DNA of 11,862 nt. It comes from Candidatus Heimdallarchaeota archaeon (GTDB lineage: Archaea; Asgardarchaeota; Heimdallarchaeia; Heimdallarchaeales; Heimdallarchaeaceae). The notes under the pieces are model-generated. The model had not been told where the DNA came from. It was given only the letters and a program-made list of their open reading frames with translations, and made no database searches. The stretch lies in the NCBI GenBank assembly GCA_030603505.1, contig JAUVXQ010000032.1, positions 1 through 11,862 of the forward strand, read 5' to 3'. How positions within the stretch are numbered: the first letter of the stretch is position 1; every line of letters starts with the position of its first letter. The position numbers and the translations under genes are program-made. Shown here piece after piece: positions 6,216-11,862 of this stretch.

Positions 6216-6523
6216 TACTCTTTTCGAGCTTAAGAATATTCCGGATAGGCGCATTTGAAACTAAGAATGACTGAAATCAAAGCATGACGGTTTTTCCTTT
6301 CATTTTTTAATAGAGAGAAAAATCTTCTTTCTCACCTGTCCAACCCAAGAAATCCTTTTAACTATAAAAACTAGAGAAAGTGTTGTGATGATTCACTGAA
6401 TTGGTTGGTTGTTTTTCCGTTCATTTGAAATTTCCCGTCTTAAAAAGACTTAAAAACTGATAGTTAAGATTGAACAATAACAAGAATCTTTTTAATAAAG
6501 GTTCAGGTAAAACCGCGTAAAAC
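6216..6523. other. Gene-free A+T-rich stretch before the tRNA
   Basis: No ORF of note is seen. It holds weak stems (GAGAAA/TTTCTC at 6315-6333 and GTCTT/AAGAC at 6437-6449), an isolated TATAAAAA at 6363-6370 and the tRNA promoter box TTTAATAAA at 6491-6499. The last is centred about 28 nt before the tRNA 5' end. Confidence 0.4.
6491..6499 (+). promoter_or_regulatory. TATA box of the initiator tRNA gene
   Basis: TTTAATAAA is centred at about 6495, predicting transcription from about 6521, just before the mature 5' end at 6524. Confidence 0.5.
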
Positions 6524-6642
6524 AGCGAAGTGGGGAAGCTTGGAAATCCCGCTGGGCTCATAAAACCCTTCTAGACTGCTTCTAAATGCTTCTAGATTGA
6601 GACACCCGGAGGTCGGTAGTTCAAATCTACCCTTCGCTACCA
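6524..6642 (+). tRNA. Initiator tRNA-Met (CAU) with a 41-nt intron; CCA encoded
   Basis: The two exons (6524-6562 and 6604-6642) fold into a full cloverleaf. The acceptor AGCGAAG pairs with CTTCGCT. The D stem is GGGA/TCCC with a GG-containing loop. The anticodon stem CTGGG pairs with CCCGG and carries loop CTCATAA. The variable region is AGGTC and the T stem GGTAG/CTACC, followed by ACCA. Two features mark the archaeal initiator rather than elongator tRNA-Met: the A1-U72 first pair and the three G-C pairs at 29-31/39-41. The intron sits after A37, the standard archaeal site. The mature molecule is 78 nt including the encoded CCA. A T-run follows at 6646-6651. Confidence 0.95.
6563..6603 (+). 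other. tRNA intron with bulge-helix-bulge splice motif
   Basis: Anticodon-loop bases CTCA (positions 32-35) pair perfectly with TGAG near the intron 3' end. The three-base bulges are T36-A37-A (cut after A37) and A-C-A38 (cut before A38), the substrate of the archaeal tRNA splicing endonuclease. Beyond the first intron pair the second flanking helix is imperfect. A TCTAGA/TCTAGA pairing (6570-6575 with 6591-6596) closes an intron hairpin. Confidence 0.88.
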
Positions 6643-6645
6643 ATC

Positions 6646-6651
6646 TTTTTT
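6646..6651 (+). terminator. T-run after the tRNA
   Basis: Six T residues follow the encoded CCA by three bases. Further T-runs occur at 6662-6686. Confidence 0.5.
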
Positions 6652-6695
6652 CTTCTAGTCCTTTTTGGTCTTTTTTTGCGTTTTTAAGGTGAACA

Positions 6696-6735
6696 TAGCA
6701 GAAATCCCCTAACTTTAGGTGGGGGATGAATGCTA
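6696..6735 (+). repeat. Left-end hairpin of the IS element
   Basis: TAGCA-gaa-ATCC-CCTAA-ct-TTAGG-tggg-GGAT-gaa-TGCTA folds into a long stem. The outer pairs TAGCA/TGCTA are separated from the inner stem by a GAA/GAA internal loop. An alternative inner pairing is ATCCCC/GGGGAT. Such subterminal imperfect hairpins are what the Y1 transposase TnpA recognises. Confidence 0.7.
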
Positions 6736-6808
6736 TATGACTATCTCTTCGTCTATTATTCAGCTTTTTATACTAAAAAAAGAACTAAAAAAGTAAGGAA
6801 ATGAACCA

Positions 6809-8029
6809 ATGCTAACCTACAAAGTGCAACTGTACCCGAGTAAAAAGCAACAAGTAAAACTTGTTGAACAGTTGGATAGTTGTAGAAAACTCTATAATAG
6901 GTTACTAGAAGAGTGCAAAAAAACGCAAGAGAAGGGAGAAAAACTCACACAAATCAAAACTCAATCATTTAGAGTTTGGCTAAAAAATAATTCTATGCCC
7001 GAATTGAAAGGAGTACATTCTAAAGTTTTACAGATGGTCAATTACACTCTATGGTCAAATATCGAGAGTCTATCCCAAATAAAGAAGAATGGTCGTAAAA
7101 TTGGTCACTTGAGGTTCAAAGGGAAGGGGTGGTACAAAACCATCAACTACAACCAGAGCGGGTTCAAGATAGACGAGTATAAAAACAAGATAACTTTCTC
7201 TAAGATAGGAATTATCAATTGTAGAGGACTAAATAATAGAGTAAGAGAAAATAAAATAAAAGGGATAATCATCAAACGCACTCAAACAGGTAGATGGTTC
7301 GCTAATATACAAGTGGAAAACACTCCTATAATTCTTCCTAAAACCAATAAAAGTGTGGGAATAGATGTAGGGGTTTCTTCGTTTATCGTCGATTCTGATG
7401 GTAGAAGAGTAGAGAACCCCAAAAATATTGACAAACAATTAAAGAAAATCAAAAAGAAGCACCAGACACTTTCTCGCAAAAAGAAAGGATCAAAGAACTG
7501 GTTAAAAGCAAAGTTACAATTAGCTAAACTTTTAGCACAAGCTACTAACCAACGTAAAGACTTTTTACATAAAGTCTCCAGATTTTATGTTAATGTTTAT
7601 GACCTTATATGTGTAGAAGACTTGAATATTAAAGGACTCACACATAAAGGTAACAAAAATAATAAGCGGTCACGCACTCTCCATCGCAACATTTTAGATG
7701 CTTCGTGGGGACAGTTCTTCAACTATTTATCTTATAAAGCTGTAAATGCTGATAAAAAAGTAGTTAAAGTTCATCCTAAAAATACTACTCAAGAATGTTC
7801 TAGATGTGGTAGAATGGTTAAGAAAAACCTTTCCGATAGGATACACTTCTGTCCTTATTGCAACTTAGAGCTAGACCGCGACTATAACGCTTCGATAAAT
7901 ATTTTGAAGAGGGGTACGGAACATGCCTCTTTACTTTTGGAGAACAGATCTCTGGTCACTATCACTGCTTCCGCTTTCGTTAGTGGTCAAGTCTTTTCTA
8001 TGAATCAAGAAACTCCTTCCTTAAGGTAG
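6809..8029 (+). CDS. tnpB: TnpB, RNA-guided RuvC-like nuclease of the IS element
   Basis: A 406-aa TnpB with the full set of catalytic marks. The N-terminal OrfB/HTH part begins YKVQLYPSKKQQ. RuvC-I is GIDVGVSSFIVDSDG (Asp186) and RuvC-II is CVEDLNIKG (Glu270). The zinc ribbon has C330xxC333 and C348xxC351, and RuvC-III is LDRDYNASINI (Asp356/Asp358). Proteins of this type cut DNA next to a short element-specific motif, guided by an RNA made from the element's right end, and so help keep the element in place. Length is typical. ATG 6809 has AAGGA about nine bases upstream and a TATAC box near 6769-6773. No frameshift or missing active-site residue is seen, so it may be functional. The last 35 residues (after GTEHASLLL) are encoded by DNA that probably also forms the guide-RNA scaffold. 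Confidence 0.95.
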   Translation: MLTYKVQLYPSKKQQVKLVEQLDSCRKLYNRLLEECKKTQEKGEKLTQIKTQSFRVWLKNNSMPELKGVHSKVLQMVNYTLWSNIESLSQIKKNGRKIGHLRFKGKGWYKTINYNQSGFKIDEYKNKITFSKIGIINCRGLNNRVRENKIKGIIIKRTQTGRWFANIQVENTPIILPKTNKSVGIDVGVSSFIVDSDGRRVENPKNIDKQLKKIKKKHQTLSRKKKGSKNWLKAKLQLAKLLAQATNQRKDFLHKVSRFYVNVYDLICVEDLNIKGLTHKGNKNNKRSRTLHRNILDASWGQFFNYLSYKAVNADKKVVKVHPKNTTQECSRCGRMVKKNLSDRIHFCPYCNLELDRDYNASINILKRGTEHASLLLENRSLVTITASAFVSGQVFSMNQETPSLR

Positions 8030-8040
8030 GAGTGGTTCAT
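7890..8040 (+). ncRNA. Probable omega/reRNA scaffold at the tnpB 3' end
   Basis: In characterised TnpB elements the guide RNA comes from the 3' end of tnpB plus the right end, and the guide itself from the flanking DNA. Here the right-end hairpin ACTCCT...AGGAGT (8012-8033, inner CCTTAAGG) contains the tnpB stop codon. The guide would begin just beyond the right end at about 8040 (TGTTTCTATCGC). The 5' limit is a guess; no transcript boundary can be read from sequence. Confidence 0.5.
8012..8033 (+). repeat. Right-end hairpin of the IS element
   Basis: ACTCCT pairs with AGGAGT, with the self-complementary CCTTAAGG inside and a T/T mismatch between them. The tnpB TAG lies within it at 8027-8029. 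Confidence 0.7.
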
Positions 8041-8054
8041 GTTTCTATCGCAAT

Positions 8055-8063
8055 ATTTTTTTA
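8055..8063 (+). promoter_or_regulatory. Possible TATA box of the glycan gene pair
   Basis: TTTTTTTAA is centred about 31 nt before ATG 8091, predicting a near-leaderless mRNA. It lies only about 15-20 bases outside the IS right end, so the insertion may have replaced the original upstream regulatory DNA. Confidence 0.35.
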
Positions 8064-8090
8064 ACCTCATTATATGGTCTCTCGTCTGAT

Positions 8091-8978
8091 ATGTGTCCAC
8101 TTACTGTAATTCTGCTAGTTACCTCCTTCCTAATCTGGTTGTTTGTAGGTTTTTCTATTTACAAACAGTACCGTTATACCACTCTAGTTTTTGACTTTTT
8201 GCCTTTTTATTTCCCTCTCTCTATCCTAGGATTCATTTCATACGTTGCAGGTATAATTTTTTGGATCTCCCTTTCTTTATGGTTCCTTATCCTTTCTATA
8301 GGCATATTTGTTCTTATACTCTATGCTTACTTGATTCGTAGGTGGAGACAATGTTATACATTATCTCAATATGCTTCTTTTCTAGATGAGCTCAAAAAAC
8401 CCCAATATCTTGTTCATACTTTTAACGATTATCAAAACACTAATAATTTTTCCTCAGATAAAGTTCATGTTTTTATTCGCCATGATGTAGATTTATCACT
8501 AAAAAGGTTGAGCAAAATAGTAGAGTTAGAGAAGTTCAAAGGTTTATTTTCTACTTCCTTTTTCCGCCTTCATTCCGAAAAATACTCATTCGAACAAGCA
8601 TTACCATTAATTAAACAGTTAACTTCAGATGGCTTTGAGATTGGATTTCATTATGAATCACTGAGTCAAACGAAAGGTAATAAAGATGAAGCCGTAGCTT
8701 TGTTTACCGAGGAACTAAAACAACTTCGCGAAATCGCCCCTGTATCTGTCGTAGCTCATCATGGTGATAAGTATGATAACCATACTCTTTGGCCAATAGT
8801 TGATAAAAAATCACTCAAAATTTGGTCTGCTTATGATATGAAATGGGATAAATACCTTACCGATACTGGTGGCAACGATATGCTTCGACAACATGGACAC
8901 CATATCTTCGCAAAACTTGATCAGGTTAAACCTGGAGATATTGTTCAAATTCTAATTCATGCTGATTGGTGGTATTAA
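8091..8978 (+). CDS. Membrane-anchored NodB/polysaccharide-deacetylase-like protein
   Basis: A 295-aa protein with a membrane part and a catalytic-type domain. Three hydrophobic segments lie at about residues 4-24, 34-59 and 61-82. The positive patches KQYRY and RRWRQ follow segments 1 and 3, which by the positive-inside rule puts the C-terminal domain in the cytosol. That domain has FIRHDVDLS (130-136; the RHDVD form of the NodB metal motif), GFEIGFHYES (181-190), VAHHGDKYDN (221-230) and an ending ILIHADWWY (287-295). The last is close to the HPxWW-type end of carbohydrate-deacetylase-like proteins in sugar gene clusters. The fold implies removal of an acyl group from a sugar, possibly a lipid-linked one. 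Twenty bases separate it from the FkbH-like gene, so they are probably co-transcribed. Confidence 0.78.
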   Translation: MCPLTVILLVTSFLIWLFVGFSIYKQYRYTTLVFDFLPFYFPLSILGFISYVAGIIFWISLSLWFLILSIGIFVLILYAYLIRRWRQCYTLSQYASFLDELKKPQYLVHTFNDYQNTNNFSSDKVHVFIRHDVDLSLKRLSKIVELEKFKGLFSTSFFRLHSEKYSFEQALPLIKQLTSDGFEIGFHYESLSQTKGNKDEAVALFTEELKQLREIAPVSVVAHHGDKYDNHTLWPIVDKKSLKIWSAYDMKWDKYLTDTGGNDMLRQHGHHIFAKLDQVKPGDIVQILIHADWWY

Positions 8979-8998
8979 TAGAGGTTAAGTGGTAAACG

Positions 8999-10831
8999 AT
9001 GAGTATAAAGCGTATCCTCAAAATCTTGAAACGAATGCTTGTTGATAAGAAATTTAGAAATATGGTTATCAACAGATTAACTCAAGAAGTCAGACAAGTA
9101 GCAAAACCTGTAAACATAGCAACTCAACTCGCTGCACCTGAGAAAGAATTACTTAAAACATTGAGAATTGCTTTTGTTGGAGGATGTGAAATATCATTCT
9201 TAAAGGAATATTTTGAAGCTAATGGTGCAACATGTTACCACACTTTTGATCATAATGAAGCGTCAGACCCAAATTTAGCACTCAGCGACTTTGACGGTGG
9301 AGTGTTTCGGTTCAAACCTAATATAGTTGTAATAAGTGATGCGCAATTCGTGCGTAATGAGATTAGTAATATACAAAACAACAAAACTAGTACAGAATCT
9401 CAAAATGACCAAATTAACTTCATTAAACAAAGAGTGCTAAATGGGATTGAACAAGCTAGAAAAAAAATTGAGGGAACATTTTTTGTTATGACCTATCCTC
9501 TAGTTATCCGACCATCATTGGGGCGTTTTGATTACAAGAATCTTCCAAACTCATTTAGTTTAAGAGAATTTTTGGGTCTTTTAGATTTAGCATTTTATGA
9601 TTTAGCTAAAAAGGAAGGTGATGTTTATATTTTATCGGTTAATGAGTCATTCATCAAAGCAGGTGTTGGTTACCAGCTTCGAGAAAATGATGCTGATGGT
9701 ATATATGAACACATCAGCAGAGAAGGAGCGGTTACCATAGGGAATGAGTTACTTAATCACATAAAAACAATTAGAGGTTTTGGTAAGAGAATCAAGTGTG
9801 TGGTAGTTGATTTAGATAATACTCTGTGGGACGGAATTCTACGGGATGATGGTGTTGAAGGTATCAATGTCTATTACAATCGATTAACGGTTCTTAAACT
9901 ATTAACAAAACGTGGTATTTTACTAGCTATTGCAAGTAAGAATGATAGCAATATTGAACCGCTAGTAGACAAAGTAATAGGAACAGTATCTGAATTATTT
10001 GCGGTTAAAAAAATTAATTGGAATGATAAAGCTCAAAGTATAGTAGAAATAGCTCAAGAGCTCAATATAGGTGTTGACTCTCTTGCCTTTTTTGATGATA
10101 ATCCATACGAAAGAGATCAGATTAAAACATTCTTGCCTGATGTATTGGTTTTACCTGAAACAGAAATACTTCATTCTCTTAACAGAATAGAATTTGAACC
10201 CATAGGTAAACTAACAGATGAAAGCGCAGAGAGAACACAGATGTATGTGCATCAAAGAAAGCGTGAAGGCGATGAAAAGAAGTTTGCATTAGATAAAGAG
10301 GGTTTTTTACGTTCATGTAATTTGGAACTCTGGATGCGAGAAGCAAAAGATGTGAATTTAGGACGTGTTACTGAGCTAATCCAGAGAACAAACCAATTGA
10401 ATGCCACAGCAGTTAGGTATTCCAAAGAACAGATTCTTCAATTTCATAAGTCAGATAACGAAAAAATCTATGTTGTAAACCTATATGATAGATATGGAGA
10501 GTATGGATTAATAGGCGTCACAGTTATACGAAAAGCTGATGAGAAGTGGATAATGGATATTTTGACTTTTTCGTGCCGAGCAATGGGTAAAACGGTTGAA
10601 CAAACTTTTCTTTCTTATCTGATGACGGAAGCAAAAAAGGATAAAGCGAAGGTATTAGTAGGTAAATACCGGAAAACAGAGCGTAATGAAGCAATTGAGA
10701 GGTTATTTACAGAATCAAATTTTGATAAAGTAGAAACAAAAGGAGATTCTGTTTTATTGGCATATAATTTTGAAGAAAAAAAAGTCCCTGACTTTCCTGA
10801 TTGGTTTACCATTTTGAAAAAAGAGAAATGA
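8999..10831 (+). CDS. FkbH-like HAD-IIIC protein with SGNH-like and GNAT-like regions
   Basis: A 610-aa multidomain protein. A basic N-terminal stretch (1-45) leads to an SGNH-like region (about 54-255) starting LRIAFVGGCEISFLKEYF, where the usual nucleophilic serine appears to be Cys63 or absent. The HAD-IIIC core follows: CVVVDLDNTLWDGIL (Asp271, Asp273), IASKNDSN (Ser313), WNDKAQSI (Lys344) and LAFFDDNPYERD (Asp366, Asp367). The C-terminal part (about 435-590) is acetyltransferase-like, with QRTNQLNAT, YGEYGLIGV and FSCRAMGKTVEQ. FkbH-type proteins load activated three-carbon units such as glyceryl groups onto carriers in polyketide pathways, and relatives occur in surface-polysaccharide clusters. 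No acyl-carrier protein is present here, so the acceptor is unknown. It follows the deacetylase-like gene by 20 bases, with GAGGT 13 bases before ATG 8999. Confidence 0.88.
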   Translation: MSIKRILKILKRMLVDKKFRNMVINRLTQEVRQVAKPVNIATQLAAPEKELLKTLRIAFVGGCEISFLKEYFEANGATCYHTFDHNEASDPNLALSDFDGGVFRFKPNIVVISDAQFVRNEISNIQNNKTSTESQNDQINFIKQRVLNGIEQARKKIEGTFFVMTYPLVIRPSLGRFDYKNLPNSFSLREFLGLLDLAFYDLAKKEGDVYILSVNESFIKAGVGYQLRENDADGIYEHISREGAVTIGNELLNHIKTIRGFGKRIKCVVVDLDNTLWDGILRDDGVEGINVYYNRLTVLKLLTKRGILLAIASKNDSNIEPLVDKVIGTVSELFAVKKINWNDKAQSIVEIAQELNIGVDSLAFFDDNPYERDQIKTFLPDVLVLPETEILHSLNRIEFEPIGKLTDESAERTQMYVHQRKREGDEKKFALDKEGFLRSCNLELWMREAKDVNLGRVTELIQRTNQLNATAVRYSKEQILQFHKSDNEKIYVVNLYDRYGEYGLIGVTVIRKADEKWIMDILTFSCRAMGKTVEQTFLSYLMTEAKKDKAKVLVGKYRKTERNEAIERLFTESNFDKVETKGDSVLLAYNFEEKKVPDFPDWFTILKKEK

Positions 10832-10996
10832 GAGATTGTGCTTCCAATTTCGAACATTTTCAACTGTTATCCACAGAAGGTCGAAAATTTGGTTAAATTA
10901 GCTAGAGGTTCTTAAACAAAGATAGGGTTGCATTGAGAGCAGATGGTACAAGTTATTTTGTCGGGTTTATAAAGGGAAATAGAGAGTAGTACATAG
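10832..10996. other. Spacer after the FkbH-like gene
   Basis: I see no gene. It carries an imperfect inverted repeat (CCAATTTCGA at 10844-10853 with TCGAAAATTTGG at 10881-10892) that could be a weak stem, and the TATA box of the next gene. Confidence 0.3.
10966..10973 (+). promoter_or_regulatory. TATA box of the right-edge gene
   Basis: TTTATAAA is centred 27 nt before ATG 10997, so the mRNA should start at the first codon. Confidence 0.55.
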
Positions 10997-11862
10997 ATGG
11001 TGAAAAGAACTTATACCACAGGAATATCATTTGATCATTACCCTAGAGGAGAGAGGAGAGAAAAGAGGTATAAGTTAGCAAAAATCATAGAACAACTGGG
11101 CGAAGAAAATTATCAGTTATGTAGGAAATATAGCAAGGAAGTGATAAACTATGTACTGGGGAATAAGATCCAGTACCAATCCATTGCTGATTCTTTAACA
11201 GAAATAACCATGGGTAAAGGAAAGTTTGGGGTTAACGAGCTGATGACCCATATTGGTCTAGCCAATAACCACCTCCATAGTGGCTTTCATCTGATGTTTA
11301 ATTCAGCTAAAGGGTTTATCGATCGGATTAGCAAGTTCCAGGCGATTCTTGGATGGTTCAAGACAGAACCTCTAGAATTGGTCAAGTGGGTCTTATGGCA
11401 AAGAAGCACCTATCAGATCCATGCGTTCCAAAAAAGGTGGGGGATAAGTTTTCATTACCTCGACCCCTTCATGCGTGGAGTACATAAGAAGTTCTTTAAA
11501 GATACTTTACCCGAGAATCTAGAAGAGATCACTCTTGAGGATTTCATGGGAGGGTTAGAGAGCGAGATTAGCAGGATAGGTGCTCAAGATGACATGAGTG
11601 AGGGGACAGAGAGTTTCCTTAGAAGTCTGTATTTCCTGCAAAGGAAAGTAGAAGACGATTCTCACTTTCTTGTCTCTGCACTCGTATCTATTCCTACAGG
11701 ATGGAGGTGCTTTAAGAGGTGGGTAGAAAAACTTGTTCTACCTAAATATGGTCTCGGTCGTTGGGCTTCAGTGTTTCGTAGTGTCCTTTCGCAAGTCTAC
11801 CTCTCAGCTTATGAGGGGGTGATCAACCAAGTATATGCTGCAAAGGTCATAGAGTTGTTCAA
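10997..11862 (+). CDS. Unrecognised helical protein (C-terminus beyond window)
   Basis: I translated this frame myself: it is open from ATG 10997 to the right edge, 288 full codons. It begins MVKRTYTTGISFDHYPRGER, followed by a very basic segment (ERREKRYKLAKII). Most of the rest predicts as helix, with many Trp and aromatic residues (ILGWF, VKWVLWQRSTYQ, RCFKRWVEKL). The stretch NNHLHSGFHLMF holds three histidines, and no signal peptide or clear membrane segment is seen. No family motif is recognised. Base composition is visibly less A+T-rich than in neighbouring genes, with many GGG, CTC and AGG codons, which hints at foreign origin. A basic N-terminus and such composition would fit a DNA-binding or mobile-element protein, but that is only inference. 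A TATA box at the expected distance supports the start. Confidence 0.75.
   Translation, partial: MVKRTYTTGISFDHYPRGERREKRYKLAKIIEQLGEENYQLCRKYSKEVINYVLGNKIQYQSIADSLTEITMGKGKFGVNELMTHIGLANNHLHSGFHLMFNSAKGFIDRISKFQAILGWFKTEPLELVKWVLWQRSTYQIHAFQKRWGISFHYLDPFMRGVHKKFFKDTLPENLEEITLEDFMGGLESEISRIGAQDDMSEGTESFLRSLYFLQRKVEDDSHFLVSALVSIPTGWRCFKRWVEKLVLPKYGLGRWASVFRSVLSQVYLSAYEGVINQVYAAKVIELF

Larger units (their letters stand above)
6686..8040 (+). mobile_element. TnpB-only IS200/IS605-type (IS1341-like) element
   Basis: The element consists of one tnpB gene flanked by subterminal imperfect hairpins, as in IS200/IS605 elements, with no tnpA in or near it. The ends are estimates. The left end should lie a few bases outside the 6696-6735 hairpin, in or after TTTTTAAGG. 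The right end should lie just after the 8012-8033 hairpin, around GGTTCA. Without tnpA it would depend on a TnpA elsewhere in the genome. It sits between the tRNA T-runs and the promoter of the glycan genes and disrupts no recognisable gene. No target duplication is expected for this family. Confidence 0.82.

Noticed and set aside
6385..6460. Possible C/D box sRNA (GTGATGA at 6385, CTGA at 6396 and 6457)
   Set aside because: The first box spacing is only four bases, the second about 65, and no C'/D' pair is present, so it does not fit an archaeal C/D guide RNA.
6524..6642. Reading the tRNA as elongator Met or Ile2 (CAU)
   Set aside because: The A1-U72 pair and the GGG/CCC anticodon-stem pairs are initiator marks.
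6643..6808. A tnpA gene accompanying tnpB
   Set aside because: No frame long enough for a Y1 transposase (about 130-150 aa) exists on either side of tnpB.
7229..7479. Minus-strand frames inside tnpB
   Set aside because: They are antisense to the intact RuvC region and have no motif or ribosome binding site.
10615..10863. Minus-strand 82-codon frame at the end of the FkbH-like gene
   Set aside because: It lies opposite the conserved GNAT-like region and carries no recognisable feature.
1..11862. CRISPR array, integrase or toxin-antitoxin defence island
   Set aside because: No spaced direct repeats, recombinase motifs or paired toxin/antitoxin genes were seen. The only mobile element is the TnpB unit.

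Overview
The window looks like a piece of an A+T-rich archaeal chromosome. The best evidence is an initiator tRNA-Met gene (6524-6642) interrupted after position 37 by a 41-nt intron whose junctions fold into a bulge-helix-bulge, the archaeal tRNA-splicing signal. Several genes also have TATA-like boxes centred about 26 nt before the likely transcript start, giving nearly leaderless mRNAs. Others start at TTG behind a strong Shine-Dalgarno sequence. I cannot place the lineage; Asgard-type or other mesophilic archaea with many bacterial-type genes would fit, but this is only inference.

Left part (1-3236): on the minus strand, a gamma-glutamyltransferase-like Ntn hydrolase (cut by the left edge) follows an APH(3')-like kinase, with a 12-bp hairpin between them. 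Divergent from the kinase is an integral-membrane methyltransferase of the isoprenylcysteine/phospholipid methyltransferase type, closed by a hairpin-T-run terminator.

Middle (3237-6523): a gene-poor gap with faint traces of a decayed helix-turn-helix ORF. It is followed by a compact divergent pair, a TetR repressor (+) and an unrecognised 117-aa protein (-), around a promoter carrying two near-identical operators. Next come two tiny ORFs (57 aa on +, a doubtful 38 aa on -), an 8-bp inverted repeat around a TATA-like core, and an alpha/beta hydrolase (-) with its own terminator, Shine-Dalgarno and TATA box.

Right part (6524-11862): after the split initiator tRNA and its T-run lies a TnpB-only IS200/IS605-type element (about 6686-8040), with an intact RuvC/zinc-ribbon nuclease, a 40-nt left-end hairpin and a right-end hairpin that contains the tnpB stop codon. 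Beyond it, a two-gene unit encodes a membrane-anchored NodB/polysaccharide-deacetylase-like protein and an FkbH-like protein (SGNH-like region, HAD-IIIC and GNAT-like parts). Both probably act at the cytosolic face in making or modifying a surface glycan or lipid-linked sugar. The last gene (10997 to the right edge) is an unrecognised helical protein of at least 288 aa, less A+T-rich than its neighbours.

There is no CRISPR array, rRNA or clear defence operon. The strongest candidates for something undescribed are the TetR/117-aa divergent module, the truncated right-edge gene, and the deacetylase-FkbH pair.
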